A stretch of DNA of 64,000 nucleotides, taken from positions 1,240,001 through 1,304,000 of the forward strand of contig CAVWVJ010000001.1 of the NCBI GenBank assembly GCA_963758505.1, given 5' to 3'. A program made the translations under genes and the position numbers. This DNA is from Korobacter sp963758505 (GTDB taxonomy: Bacteria > Acidobacteriota > Terriglobia > Terriglobales > Acidobacteriaceae). Shown in pieces: positions 43,847 through 52,302 of this stretch; positions within the stretch are counted from its first letter, which is position 1, and every line of letters begins with the position of its first letter. A model generated the notes under the pieces. The model was not told the DNA's origin. It made no database searches and saw nothing but the letters and a program-made list of their open reading frames with translations.

Positions 43847-44818
43847 CTATTCGTAATTTGTGCCGAACACAGGAATGCTGTTCTGGACCATGTATACCAG
43901 ACGCAGCGACCGCATTGCCCAATCGGACGTGGGCGCCAGTTGCACCACGCGTTGCGCGGTTGCGAGCGCCCGGCGGCTGGCGTCGCCGGTCTTATCGGTC
44001 TTTCCTTCGGTCCGGTAGATGTCGATCAGCGCTGCATAACGATAGGCCGCGTCGTACAGGGCCTCGGGAGTGGCAGGAGAGTCGGGGTACTCCTGCGCAT
44101 ACTTTTCGTACATCTCGGCTTCCTTGGAGGGGCACTTCGATTCGCCCATCCAGTCGCCACAGAGCTTGTTATCAATCAGGTGAAAAGCGGCCAGCGCAGC
44201 CCACTTGGTGTGGGGGAACTTCTTCATCACCAGTCGCATGTATTGCTCATCGATCTGGCCGCGCAGCACCGGGTCCCTCTCCTTGGCGGACGGCCGGGTA
44301 CTTGCATCTTCTTTTTCGAGCTGCCATTCGACGTCGGCGGACCGGTACAGGGCCTCTCCGGCGATCGGCGAAGCCGGGAAGAGGTCATAGATCCTGAAAT
44401 AGAGGCGCCGCGCATCGCCCGCCGCGCCTTTGCGTCCCTGCCTCCGGCTGGCCTCTGACTCCGAATCGATGGCCTCGCCGAAGAGAAGCTTGTCGCCATC
44501 CGGAGTGGACTGCGTGATCACGTTGCGGGCCAGGATCCATCCCGAGATATCGCGCGACGTCTCCATGTCGGGATTCACGTCGACGGTGGCGAGGACGTGG
44601 AGAAATTGCCCACTGCGTTCCAACACCGCAACCTCGCGCCCCCGCGTGAAGGTCGTGAGCTTCTGCGAACTTGTATCGGGTGAAATGTAGATCTCACCCT
44701 CGCGGATCGTGGCGCCGTGCTCCGCCGCCGACGCAAACGAAGCAGCGAGAAGAAGTAGCGTTGCGACCCGCAAGATGGTATGAAAATTCTGCATCCTAAA
44801 TCGGACTCTCCGTGTCAT
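43847..44818 (-). CDS. Exported protein with bacterial SH3-like domain and helical repeats
   Basis: A 323-residue protein with a signal peptide (cleavage near SFASA, about residue 31). Residues about 35-105 resemble a bacterial SH3 domain (ATIREGEIYISPDTSSQKLTTFTRGREVAVLERSGQFLHVL), followed by alpha-helical repeats similar to tetratricopeptide-type units (EALYRSADVEWQLEKE..., PATPEALYDAAYRYAALI). It may bind peptidoglycan or proteins. The ATG at 44818 overlaps the TGA of the upstream threonine dehydratase (ATGA), suggesting coupling; an in-frame ATG at 44794 is the alternative. Confidence 0.75.
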   Translation of the reverse strand: MTRRVRFRMQNFHTILRVATLLLLAASFASAAEHGATIREGEIYISPDTSSQKLTTFTRGREVAVLERSGQFLHVLATVDVNPDMETSRDISGWILARNVITQSTPDGDKLLFGEAIDSESEASRRQGRKGAAGDARRLYFRIYDLFPASPIAGEALYRSADVEWQLEKEDASTRPSAKERDPVLRGQIDEQYMRLVMKKFPHTKWAALAAFHLIDNKLCGDWMGESKCPSKEAEMYEKYAQEYPDSPATPEALYDAAYRYAALIDIYRTEGKTDKTGDASRRALATAQRVVQLAPTSDWAMRSLRLVYMVQNSIPVFGTNYE

Positions 44819-45816
44819 CGGCTCACGGCCGGCTGTGCGTCGGTGTCGTTCATTACCTGCGCGAGCAGCGAGGGCTCCACATTTCCGCCGCTCATCACCG
44901 CGACCACCTTGTTGCCCGGAGGCAGCTTGCTTTCGTGGAACAAATACGCCGCGAAGGTTACCGCCCCGCTCGGCTCTACAACCAGCCGCATCTCTTTCAT
45001 CATCCGGCGCATGGCTTCGCGGATCTCATCCTCTTCCACCGTAAGAATGTCATCCACGTACTGCTGGATGATCTCGAAGTTGAGATTGCCCACCGACTGC
45101 GTCCGCAGTCCATCGGCCAGTGTGCTCGACACTCGTTCCGGCGGCAGAGTCACAATTGTTCCCGACCGCAGGCTCTGTTGCGCATCGTTTGCCAATTCGG
45201 GCTCTACGCCGATGATTTTGGCCTTGCTGCCGCTCATCTTCAGCGCCGCCGAGATGCCGCTGATCAGCCCGCCGCCCCCGATCGGCACCAGAACCACGTC
45301 TGCGTCGGGCAGGTCTTCGTAAATTTCCAGTCCCACCGTCCCTTGTCCGCTGACGATCTGTTCGTCGTCATACGGCGGAACAATGGCATAGCCATTCTCG
45401 CGTGCCAGTTCTTCCGCCTTGAGCCGCCGCTCGGAGCTGGCGGAGCCCACCATGACCACCTCGGCGCCGAGGGCCTTGGTGGCTTCGATTTTGATCTTTG
45501 GCGCATTGCGGGGCATCACGATACAGGCCTTCACTCCCATGGCGCGCGCGCCGAAGGCGACCCCCTGCGCGTGATTGCCGCTCGAGTAGGTGATCACTCC
45601 CTTTTGACGTTCGGCCCACGGAAGTGTCGCGATCTTGTTGTAGGCCCCGCGCAGTTTGAACGACCCAATGGGCTGTAGCGATTCCGGCTTCACCCAAAGG
45701 CTGCGTTCGTGCGCTTTGTTGGCCGGACCGGGCGGGAAATAAGGAATGAGAGGGGTGCGCGCGGCGACTCCGCGGAGTCGCTCCTGGGCCTGGCGAAACG
45801 ATTCAAGGGAAACCAT
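44815..45816 (-). CDS. Threonine/serine dehydratase family PLP enzyme
   Basis: A 333-residue fold-type II PLP enzyme. The Schiff-base Lys is Lys54 in GSFKLRGAYN; SSGNHAQG and the Gly-rich phosphate loop GGGGLISG are conserved. It lacks the C-terminal ACT regulatory domains of the biosynthetic IlvA, so a catabolic threonine ammonia-lyase or serine racemase/dehydratase is more likely. Sequence alone does not separate these. The SH3-domain gene overlaps its stop by four bases, a puzzling pairing. Confidence 0.92.
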   Translation of the reverse strand: MVSLESFRQAQERLRGVAARTPLIPYFPPGPANKAHERSLWVKPESLQPIGSFKLRGAYNKIATLPWAERQKGVITYSSGNHAQGVAFGARAMGVKACIVMPRNAPKIKIEATKALGAEVVMVGSASSERRLKAEELARENGYAIVPPYDDEQIVSGQGTVGLEIYEDLPDADVVLVPIGGGGLISGISAALKMSGSKAKIIGVEPELANDAQQSLRSGTIVTLPPERVSSTLADGLRTQSVGNLNFEIIQQYVDDILTVEEDEIREAMRRMMKEMRLVVEPSGAVTFAAYLFHESKLPPGNKVVAVMSGGNVEPSLLAQVMNDTDAQPAVSR

Positions 45817-45843
45817 CGGGGTACCTGGAATGATGTTACACCG

Positions 45844-46884
45844 TCAGGCCGCTTCGCCCACGGACCGCGTTGTGACGCGACGATAGAGCGCTTCATAGGC
45901 GTTCGCCATGCGCTCCACCGAAAAGTGCTGCTCCACGTGATCGCGACAATCTTCGAACCGAATCGTCGCAAGCCGGTGCACCGCTTCGACCATTGCCGCC
46001 AGATCCTCCACGACGAATCCCGTGAACTCGTCGTCGACAATCTCGGGCAGGGCGCCGCGACGGAACGCCAGTACCGGCGTTCCACAAGCCATTGCTTCCA
46101 ATGCCACCAACGAACTGGTTTCATCGACGAGGCTGGGGAGCAGCAGGGCAGAGGCTCGGCCGAGAAGCTCGACTTTTTGTTCGAAGGATGGCGAACTCAC
46201 ATACTCGATCGTTTCGCCGAGCTGCGGCTCGATCTCGCGCGCGAAGTATTCCTGGTGATAGCGGAACGGATAGACCTGGCCGGCGAGAATCAAACGCCGC
46301 CGCGTTCTGCGCGCCACCTCGATGGCGAGGTGCGGCGCCTTTTCTTCGCAAATCCGGCCGAGCCAAAGCAGGAAATTGTCTTTCGTCGTGCGCAGAGGAA
46401 ATCGATCGACATCAATGCCGTTCTGCACCCATCCGCGCAACCGGGGCACGTCGCGGAAGGTGCGCGCCTGCGCCGCGGAAACACAGTTCAGGCTGACGTG
46501 CGGTCCAAGGGCGTTCCACTCCACATCGCGATAAAAGCTTCGCGGAAGATGCACGGTGGACAAAATGGGAAGGCCAACGCCGTCGGCGTGGCTGAAAAAG
46601 CTGCCACTCTTGTCGTGGATGAGGTCGAAGCTTGCGCTCCGCAGCAATTCTCGAATGGCCTTCTGATGTTCGCGATCGCGCTGCGAATAGGTGTCGGGCT
46701 CCGACGGAGGATCTCCGGTTGCGAACAGGCGTCCGGCTATCTGCGAGCCCGTGCAGGCCGCAACCGTGGTTTCGTGGCCGCGCCGATGCATCTCGCGCTC
46801 CAGCGTCCACAGCATCTGTTCCGCTCCGCCGGCGCTGGCGGAGCTTACCGGCAACAACGGATACGCAACGTAGAGAATCTTCAA
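45844..46884 (-). CDS. Glycosyltransferase family 4 protein
   Basis: A 346-residue GT-B fold glycosyltransferase. The N-terminal domain starts KILYVAYPLLPVSSASAGGAEQMLW, a typical acceptor-side start. The C-terminal nucleotide-sugar domain shows FLLWLGRICEEKAPHLAIEVA and the Glu-containing motif DETSSLVALEAMACGTPVLAF. The acceptor and donor are unknown. It probably starts at a TTG at 46884 that overlaps the TGA of the upstream LmbE gene; gene order and overlap suggest that the two act on the same glycan or glycoconjugate. Confidence 0.9.
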   Translation of the reverse strand: MKILYVAYPLLPVSSASAGGAEQMLWTLEREMHRRGHETTVAACTGSQIAGRLFATGDPPSEPDTYSQRDREHQKAIRELLRSASFDLIHDKSGSFFSHADGVGLPILSTVHLPRSFYRDVEWNALGPHVSLNCVSAAQARTFRDVPRLRGWVQNGIDVDRFPLRTTKDNFLLWLGRICEEKAPHLAIEVARRTRRRLILAGQVYPFRYHQEYFAREIEPQLGETIEYVSSPSFEQKVELLGRASALLLPSLVDETSSLVALEAMACGTPVLAFRRGALPEIVDDEFTGFVVEDLAAMVEAVHRLATIRFEDCRDHVEQHFSVERMANAYEALYRRVTTRSVGEAA

Positions 46885-47669
46885 TCGGCACTCTCAACCC
46901 GGCGCTTCGATTCGATCCATGCCTGGAATTGATCCGCAACCTGCTGCCCTGTGATCGGCCACTGCCACGCTTCGTAATTCAGCACGCCACTGTGTGGCGG
47001 ACGGCTGTAATCGTACTGCGACATGGGACGAAATGTCTCGCGCAGGTTGTTCTCGAAAATCCCAACCACGCCTTTTTGCGACACGTAGGCCTCGCACATC
47101 GCCCGCTTCCGCCGCTGTTCTTCCGCGGTAGGGATTAGATCGATCTCAGTCCCGTTGGTGCTGTGAAATTCCTGCAACAAGACGTTATTGTCGGCGCGAC
47201 GAAAATATAACGGCGCCTCCCACACGGGAAGCCCCAATTCGTCCGCGACTTGACGCCCCAGGAAATTGCAGGAATCGTGGTCGGGATGTCCGCCCTCGTA
47301 TGCCAGCGTCAGGATCGTGTCGGGCTTGTGTTCCTCTACCAGGTTGCGCAAGGCCTCGAACGCTGCCGAAAGATTGCGAAAGAGTTGCTGATCCTGGAAC
47401 TGCGCTCCGCTTGCATGGGTGAGCCACAACGCTTCGCGAACGCCGACCGCGGCCAGCGCAGCTTTCGCCTCTTGTCGCCGCAACTCGACGTACGCCTCGC
47501 GCGACCCGTACCTTCCCCAGAAGTATGCGTCCTGCGGTCCCCCATCCGTGGCGAAAACAACGATCGGCTCCCGGACGCGTTGCAGCAGTGCGCCGCAGGA
47601 GATCGTCTCATCGTCGGGGTGGGCGATCAGGAACAGCGTTCGTCCGAGAAGGGGAGTCAGGGGATCCAT
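46881..47669 (-). CDS. PIG-L/LmbE family deacetylase
   Basis: A 262-residue zinc-dependent deacetylase of the LmbE/PIG-L family, which removes acetyl groups from N-acetylglucosamine-linked compounds. The HPDDE motif is at 17-21, and a second metal ligand motif, HPDHDS, is in the middle. In mycothiol or bacillithiol pathways such enzymes pair with a GT4 glycosyltransferase (MshA/BshA with MshB/BshB). Here LmbE overlaps a GT4 gene by four bases, so a thiol- or glycolipid-related glucosaminide step is possible but unproven. Confidence 0.92.
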   Translation of the reverse strand: MDPLTPLLGRTLFLIAHPDDETISCGALLQRVREPIVVFATDGGPQDAYFWGRYGSREAYVELRRQEAKAALAAVGVREALWLTHASGAQFQDQQLFRNLSAAFEALRNLVEEHKPDTILTLAYEGGHPDHDSCNFLGRQVADELGLPVWEAPLYFRRADNNVLLQEFHSTNGTEIDLIPTAEEQRRKRAMCEAYVSQKGVVGIFENNLRETFRPMSQYDYSRPPHSGVLNYEAWQWPITGQQVADQFQAWIESKRRVESAD

Positions 47670-47684
47670 CGCATTTTCTAGGAT

Positions 47685-47714
47685 GCAAGAAAAAGACCAC
47701 GCCGTAGCGTGGTC
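47685..47714 (-). terminator. Terminator downstream of the nucleotidyltransferase-like gene
   Basis: A perfect 8-bp stem (GACCACGC 47695-47702 with GCGTGGTC 47707-47714) has loop CGTA and is followed on the minus strand by TCTTTTTCTT. Confidence 0.85.
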
Positions 47715-47736
47715 CTGAACTGCCAGTTTAACTCGA

Positions 47737-48822
47737 TTACCAGATCCCTTTATCGCTTCCGGTGATCCGGAACGCCACCGCCGCAGCCGAAGCTAGCGGA
47801 GGCAGTAATGTCAACCGGAACGTCGCCGGAACATCGCCACGGAAGGCAGCGCTGGTCACCTGGCGGGTGTACAGATCGGCGCCCTGCGGCATGATCGGCA
47901 CGCGGATGAAGCGTCCCTTGACGAAGACCTTCTCGCCGCCGAACGGAGCCGCATTCAGCACCTCTTCCGGCAGATCGAGACCGGTTCCGCGATACTGCTT
48001 CACGTAATCGGAGGTGATGCGAAGATAGCTGCAAACTCCCGGCCAGATGCCGCCAAGATCCGCTGCCTTCTTCAACTCGACGTAGTCGATCGTTCCCGAC
48101 TCGACGAGGTTCTTGGTGTTCACAATGTCGCACACGCGGAAGTAGAAGTGGCGATACATGCGCTGCAGCGTCGCCACGATAATGCGCTCTTCGGGCGCGG
48201 GCACGTAGAAGGTCATGCCCTCCACGGTCTTCTGCACGCGACGAGTCACGAACCGCCGGGCCAGCGCAGTATGTTCGCCGGTTTGTCCGAGCCGCTTGGC
48301 ATGCACCTCTACGGCTTCGGGAAGCCCGGGAATCTGGAAGTTCCACTTATTGGCTAAACGGTCGCCCCAGCTGCGTGGCTCGGTATGCGCCTGGAACTTC
48401 TCGGACATCACTTTCGCCACCAGTTTCTCGTCGGCGGTGCTGTACAGGTCCAGGTCGTTGCCAAGGTCCGGCCAGTGGTCGAGCGATTTCATCACCGTGG
48501 TCTGGCAGCCGGCTGCTTCCAATTCGTTGCAAATGACTTCCAGCCGCGAGAGAGCGTTCATGATGCGCGCCCGCTCTTTGTCGATCGCAGCCTGGGCCCA
48601 TTGCCCGACTTCCGGCAGATTCAGGCTCAATGCGGCATTTACCACCGGCTGCAGCGCCCGGATGATGACATGGTTGCTGTCGGCCAGGGAAAGGATCTCG
48701 TCCCGCTCCGCCGGTGTGAGTGCCGCAATGTACCGGATCGACTCCGCCGCTGACGCTGGATTGAGCGTAAGTTGCGACAGGGCTTGAATATGCTCTCGTT
48801 CTTTTGCAACCGCAGTTGCCAT
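47737..48822 (-). CDS. Nucleotidyltransferase-like protein (PF14907-like)
   Basis: A 361-residue soluble protein. The segment MKSLDHWPDLGNDLDLYSTAD (about 110-130) carries the GNDLDLY pattern of the 'uncharacterised nucleotidyltransferase' (NTP_transf_5) family, in which two Asp residues are expected to bind metal. Flanking parts are mostly helical, and the C-terminus is beta-rich. Members are often near polysaccharide or peptide-natural-product genes; here the neighbours are a GT4/LmbE pair downstream and a HEPN/MNT module upstream. AAGGATTTTA precedes the ATG. Confidence 0.72.
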   Translation of the reverse strand: MATAVAKEREHIQALSQLTLNPASAAESIRYIAALTPAERDEILSLADSNHVIIRALQPVVNAALSLNLPEVGQWAQAAIDKERARIMNALSRLEVICNELEAAGCQTTVMKSLDHWPDLGNDLDLYSTADEKLVAKVMSEKFQAHTEPRSWGDRLANKWNFQIPGLPEAVEVHAKRLGQTGEHTALARRFVTRRVQKTVEGMTFYVPAPEERIIVATLQRMYRHFYFRVCDIVNTKNLVESGTIDYVELKKAADLGGIWPGVCSYLRITSDYVKQYRGTGLDLPEEVLNAAPFGGEKVFVKGRFIRVPIMPQGADLYTRQVTSAAFRGDVPATFRLTLLPPLASAAAVAFRITGSDKGIW

Positions 48823-49011
48823 TAAAATCCTTACCTCTGAAAGGGAATCTGCGCTCGGGGCGGGCGCGAGCAGGGGCTGTGCGCACTCCTGCCAACTATC
48901 TCTTTGATGTCAGTTCCCACCCGAGCGTTGTGTGTTGCTGGATTAAAGATACCACTGCAGGGCGCTTCGAAAGGGCTCGTTTTCCGCTCGGCATTCGTGT
49001 CGAATGAGGCT

Positions 49012-49452
49012 TCATCTCAATTCCGGATGGTTCGCATAAAGCCATGCCTCGACATCGTTTGCCAGCTGTTCCGCAACTTTTCTTGCGAGATCCAGCTCTT
49101 GCCTGGAAATATTGCCGGCGGCATCGTAGCTGGTGGCATTTCGCTTCTTCGAAAGCGAGCGCATTTGGTTGATCAGCTGGGGCTTTGCAGCAATCGTAAA
49201 TTCCAGGCATTCCACGATTCTCATGTGATGTCCTACCTGTGTTCGGTTGCGATAGCCACAGGCGCGCAAGGCGATGGTTGCTGCCGTAAGCGCGGCATTG
49301 AAGGCGGCCACGAAACGGAGATCGGCAGAGATCGCTTCCACTTTTGCATCCGCAATTCCGCGCGCAACGATCCCACGCAGGCGCGTGATTTCGTCAGCGC
49401 TGCTCGGCTCCGCGGTGATCCAACCGTTCCTCGCGTATTGCTCTAAGCTCAT
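49012..49452 (-). CDS. HEPN-domain protein, probable partner of the MNT protein
   Basis: A 146-residue all-helical protein consistent with a HEPN domain. An RX4H-like motif occurs within YRNRTQVGHHMRI (about 68-80), and a later KKRNATSYD segment resembles the C-terminal basic motif of related families but lacks a His. In MNT-HEPN modules the HEPN protein is an RNase toxin neutralised by the MNT protein through adenylylation. The start ATG at 49452 lies inside the 3' end of the MNT gene (59-base overlap), consistent with coupled expression. Toxicity is inferred, not shown. Confidence 0.7.
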   Translation of the reverse strand: MSLEQYARNGWITAEPSSADEITRLRGIVARGIADAKVEAISADLRFVAAFNAALTAATIALRACGYRNRTQVGHHMRIVECLEFTIAAKPQLINQMRSLSKKRNATSYDAAGNISRQELDLARKVAEQLANDVEAWLYANHPELR

Positions 49453-50038
49453 CGTCCTCCCCGATCAGAAATACCTTCTCATCCCCTACTACCGAAGTTA
49501 CAAAGTGATTGCCGCCCGCCAGTTTCTTGCGAAATTCGGAGACCTCGTACAGCGTGGGATTGATCGTACGTCGCAACGTGGTTTCCGCCTTGGCAAACTG
49601 CTCAACCAGATCTTCTAATGCCACATCGCCGATTACCATCACATCGATATCGCTTCCTGCTTTTTCCTCGTAGCGAGCCACCGATCCGTACACGAAGGCC
49701 ACTGCGATGTGCTCGCCGAACGGGGCCAGCGCCCTACGCAGTACATCGAACACTCCTACCGTCTTTGCGATTAAGGACCGTAGCTCGGGATACAGAGAAT
49801 GGTTCTGATTGGCGCGGTAGTGAATTTGATTGCCTCGCGCAGACGCTTCGATCAAGCCCGCTTTCTCCAAGGTTCGAAGCTCTCGCTGGACCGCCCCCAC
49901 TCCTGCCGCATCGGTCCGTCGTCGGATCTCCTGGAAGTAAAACGATTCGTCAGGATGCCCGTATAACAAGCCGAGGATGCTTCCACGGGTCCGTCCGAAA
50001 AGGACCTCACCGACGCTGTCAATCTTTTCTATACCCAT
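49394..50038 (-). CDS. MNT nucleotidyltransferase antitoxin-like protein with N-terminal winged helix
   Basis: A 214-residue protein. Residues about 10-85 form a winged-helix DNA-binding domain (EVLFGRTRGSILGLLYG..., VGAVQRELRTLEKAGLIEASARGNQIHYRAN). Residues about 100-200 form a minimal nucleotidyltransferase domain with the exact GSX10DXD motif (Gly118-Ser119, Asp130, Asp132). In MntA-HepT systems this enzyme AMPylates the HEPN toxin. The fused winged helix suggests direct autoregulation at the inverted repeat that overlaps its promoter and start codon. The ATG at 50038 lacks a ribosome binding site, so the transcript may be leaderless. Confidence 0.85.
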   Translation of the reverse strand: MGIEKIDSVGEVLFGRTRGSILGLLYGHPDESFYFQEIRRRTDAAGVGAVQRELRTLEKAGLIEASARGNQIHYRANQNHSLYPELRSLIAKTVGVFDVLRRALAPFGEHIAVAFVYGSVARYEEKAGSDIDVMVIGDVALEDLVEQFAKAETTLRRTINPTLYEVSEFRKKLAGGNHFVTSVVGDEKVFLIGEDDELRAIREERLDHRGAEQR

Positions 50039-50067
50039 ATCGGGTACAATCATACCCGATATGGGTA
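50032..50067. promoter_or_regulatory. Perfect inverted-repeat operator over the MNT promoter and start
   Basis: Arms TACCCATATCGGGTA (50032-50046) and TACCCGATATGGGTA (50053-50067) are exact reverse complements, separated by six bases. Each arm is itself a near-palindrome (TACCC...GGGTA), giving four TACCC half-sites. It spans the -35/-10 spacer and the ATG of the MNT gene. Confidence 0.8.
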
Positions 50068-50077
50068 CGAAGCGCAA
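50049..50077 (-). promoter_or_regulatory. Promoter of the MNT-HEPN operon
   Basis: On the minus strand, TTGCGC (50077-50072), a 17-base spacer and TATGAT (50054-50049). The predicted transcription start at about 50042 is only a few bases before the ATG at 50038, so the mRNA would be nearly leaderless. Confidence 0.65.
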
Positions 50078-50162
50078 CTTCTTCTCTCCCTCGGCGAGAA
50101 GGCCCTCGATCTGCCAACCGCTATAATCTCCCTTCGTCCAGACTCATGAAAGCGAGGCCAAG

Positions 50163-51725
50163 GTGGCCTACAACGACATCCGGGAGTGGATTTCAGCTCT
50201 TGAGCGCGCCGGTGAACTCAAGCGCATCAAGACCGAAGTCGACCCAAAGCTCGAAATCTGCGAAATCACCGACCGGGTTTCGAAGTGGCCGGCGCGCAAC
50301 GGCAGGGGCCCGGGCGGTCCCGCGCTCCTGTTCGAAAATGTCAAAGGCTATCCAGGTTCCAAGGTCCTGATGAACCAGTTTGGCTCCGAGCGCCGCATGC
50401 AGCTGGCCCTGGAGGTCAACAGCCTCGATGAGATCTCGGGCCGGATCCGTGAGTTCATGGACGTGAAATCCCCGCAGGGGCTGCTCGACAAGATCAAGAT
50501 GCTGCCGATGCTGGCGGAGGTCGGCAAGTTCTTTCCCAAAACCGTTCCCAGCGGACCCTGCAAAGAGGTCATCAAGCGCGGCAACTTCTCGCTCCTGGAT
50601 TTTCCCATCCTCACCACGTGGCCGCAGGATGGCGGTCCTTTTATCACCCTGCCGTGCGTCGTTACCCGCGACCCCCGTACGGGGAAGCGCAATGTCGGCG
50701 CCTACCGCATGCAGGTTTATGACGCCACTTCCACCGGTATGCACTGGCAGCGCCACAAGGGCGGAGCCGAACACTATCGGGAGCGCATGCGCACCGCGCA
50801 CGCGGGCGGCGATCCCTCCGGCAAATCGACTGCCGTCGATCTGATGGCTCGCTCGGGCGGCGGCTCGACCGAAGTCACCGGTCCCAAAGGGAAGATGGAA
50901 GTCGCCGTCGCACTGGGCACCGACCCGGCGCTGATGTTCTCCGCCATCGTTCCGGCGCCGCCGGACATCGAGGAATACATGATCGCCGGCTTTCTCCGCC
51001 AGAAACCTGTCGAGTTAGTAAAGTGCGAAACCGTCGACCTCGAGGTTCCCGCCAACGCCGAGATCGTCCTCGAGGGTTACGTTAACCTCGACGAACTCCG
51101 CACCGAGGGTCCCTTCGGCGATCACACCGGATTTTACTCGCTGGAAGATCTCTACCCAGTCTTCCACGTCGAATGCATCACCCATCGCAAAGACCCAATC
51201 TATTCCGCCACCATCGTCGGCAAGCCCCCCGTAGAAGACGCTTACATGGGCAAGGCGGTCGAACGCATTTTCCTGCCTCTGATGCGGGTCACCATTCCGG
51301 AAATCGTGGACGTCAACTTGCCCGTGGAAGGTGTCTTCCACAACCTGATGATCGTTTCGATTCGCAAGAGCTATGCGGGCCAGGCTCGCAAAGTGATGAG
51401 CGCCATCTGGGGCATGGGGCAGGCGATGTTCACCAAGTGCATCATCGTCGTCGACGAAGACGTAAACGTGCAGAATGCAGCCGAGGTTGTGTGGAAGGTT
51501 ACGAACAACATCGACCCTGAACGGGATATCCAGTTCACTCTAGGTCCTGTAGATTCGCTCGACCACGCTGCGCGCCTTCCGAATTTCGGTTCGAAGATGG
51601 GCATCGACGCTACCCGCAAATGGCCGGCGGAGGGATTCCAGCGTCCCTGGCCCGATGAGGTCACCATGGACGATGCCACGCGAGAACTCGTAACCCGCCG
51701 CTGGAAGGACTACGGAATCGAGTAG
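50163..51725 (+). CDS. UbiD family decarboxylase
   Basis: A 520-residue prenylated-FMN-dependent (de)carboxylase. It carries UbiD signatures: FENVKGYPGSKVLMNQFGS near the N-terminus, YRMQVYDATSTGMHWQRHKGGAEHYRE, and the acidic-rich EGPFGDHTGFYS region containing catalytic-type residues. The family includes 3-polyprenyl-4-hydroxybenzoate decarboxylase (ubiquinone/menaquinone-type synthesis) and aromatic-acid decarboxylases; the substrate is uncertain. It needs a UbiX flavin prenyltransferase, not seen in this window. It starts with GTG at 50163 after GCGAGG. A TATAAT at 50122-50127 could be its -10 element. Confidence 0.93.
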   Translation: MAYNDIREWISALERAGELKRIKTEVDPKLEICEITDRVSKWPARNGRGPGGPALLFENVKGYPGSKVLMNQFGSERRMQLALEVNSLDEISGRIREFMDVKSPQGLLDKIKMLPMLAEVGKFFPKTVPSGPCKEVIKRGNFSLLDFPILTTWPQDGGPFITLPCVVTRDPRTGKRNVGAYRMQVYDATSTGMHWQRHKGGAEHYRERMRTAHAGGDPSGKSTAVDLMARSGGGSTEVTGPKGKMEVAVALGTDPALMFSAIVPAPPDIEEYMIAGFLRQKPVELVKCETVDLEVPANAEIVLEGYVNLDELRTEGPFGDHTGFYSLEDLYPVFHVECITHRKDPIYSATIVGKPPVEDAYMGKAVERIFLPLMRVTIPEIVDVNLPVEGVFHNLMIVSIRKSYAGQARKVMSAIWGMGQAMFTKCIIVVDEDVNVQNAAEVVWKVTNNIDPERDIQFTLGPVDSLDHAARLPNFGSKMGIDATRKWPAEGFQRPWPDEVTMDDATRELVTRRWKDYGIE

Positions 51726-51807
51726 CCTGGCGTTCAATGACATGGCCCACCTTAATTCAATCGAGGTGAAGTTTTGTGCATTTAAACCCCGCGTGCACGG
51801 AGCAGGA

Positions 51808-51813
51808 TATAAT
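51808..51813 (+). promoter_or_regulatory. Possible -10 element for the receiver-only regulator
   Basis: A perfect TATAAT about 90 bases upstream of the start codon, without a clear -35. The leader downstream holds a 9-bp hairpin at 51825-51850 (CCCGAAACCG with CGGTTCGGG, one bulged base). Confidence 0.3.
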
Positions 51814-51903
51814 TTCTACATTCGCCCGAAACCGTGCGCCCCGGTTCGGGTTCCTAGAGAAACACACCAAATCGCGGGATAGGTTCAACCCCAGGAGCAA
51901 TGA

Positions 51904-52275
51904 ATGACAAGTAACAAGCCGAAACGCCGGGTTCTTGTTGTCGATGACGAGCAGGTGATTGCAGATACCCTATCGATCATCCTCAATAAGGCCGGTTTCG
52001 ATGCTTCTCCGGTTTACACAGGCACTGCTGCCGTTGAGAGCGCGCGTAACCTCCAACCTGACCTCATTATTAGCGATGTAATCATGCCTGACATGAACGG
52101 CATTGAAGCGGCCATCCAGATCCGCAGCTTCTTGCCTGCCTGCAAGATACTTCTCTTCTCCGGACAGGCCGCCACCGCCGATCTGCTCGAAAGCGCCCGC
52201 GCCAAGGGTCATGAATTCGAAATCCTCGCCAAGCCCGTCCACCCGCAAGACCTGTTGGCGAAATTAGCAGGCTAA
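51904..52275 (+). CDS. Single-domain response regulator (CheY-like receiver)
   Basis: A 123-residue protein consisting only of a receiver domain. The acidic pocket is Asp14-Asp15, the phospho-acceptor is Asp58 (ISDVIMPDMNG), the switch Ser is residue 87 and the conserved Lys is 110 (ILAKPVHP). There is no output domain, so it must act by protein interaction or phosphorelay. No histidine kinase adjoins it. AGGAGCA precedes the ATG. It is monocistronic with a terminator. Confidence 0.93.
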   Translation: MTSNKPKRRVLVVDDEQVIADTLSIILNKAGFDASPVYTGTAAVESARNLQPDLIISDVIMPDMNGIEAAIQIRSFLPACKILLFSGQAATADLLESARAKGHEFEILAKPVHPQDLLAKLAG

Positions 52276-52302
52276 TCGCCTCTAAAAGATCCGCCAAAGA
52301 TG

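Noticed and set aside
43063..44397. Open frame of 444 codons antisense to uppP and the SH3-domain gene
   Set aside because: It crosses two real genes, and its translated sequence is Arg/His-rich without any recognisable domain.
45709..46932. Open frame of 407 codons antisense to the glycosyltransferase gene
   Set aside because: It is a shadow of a certain GT4 gene and overlaps parts of two others.
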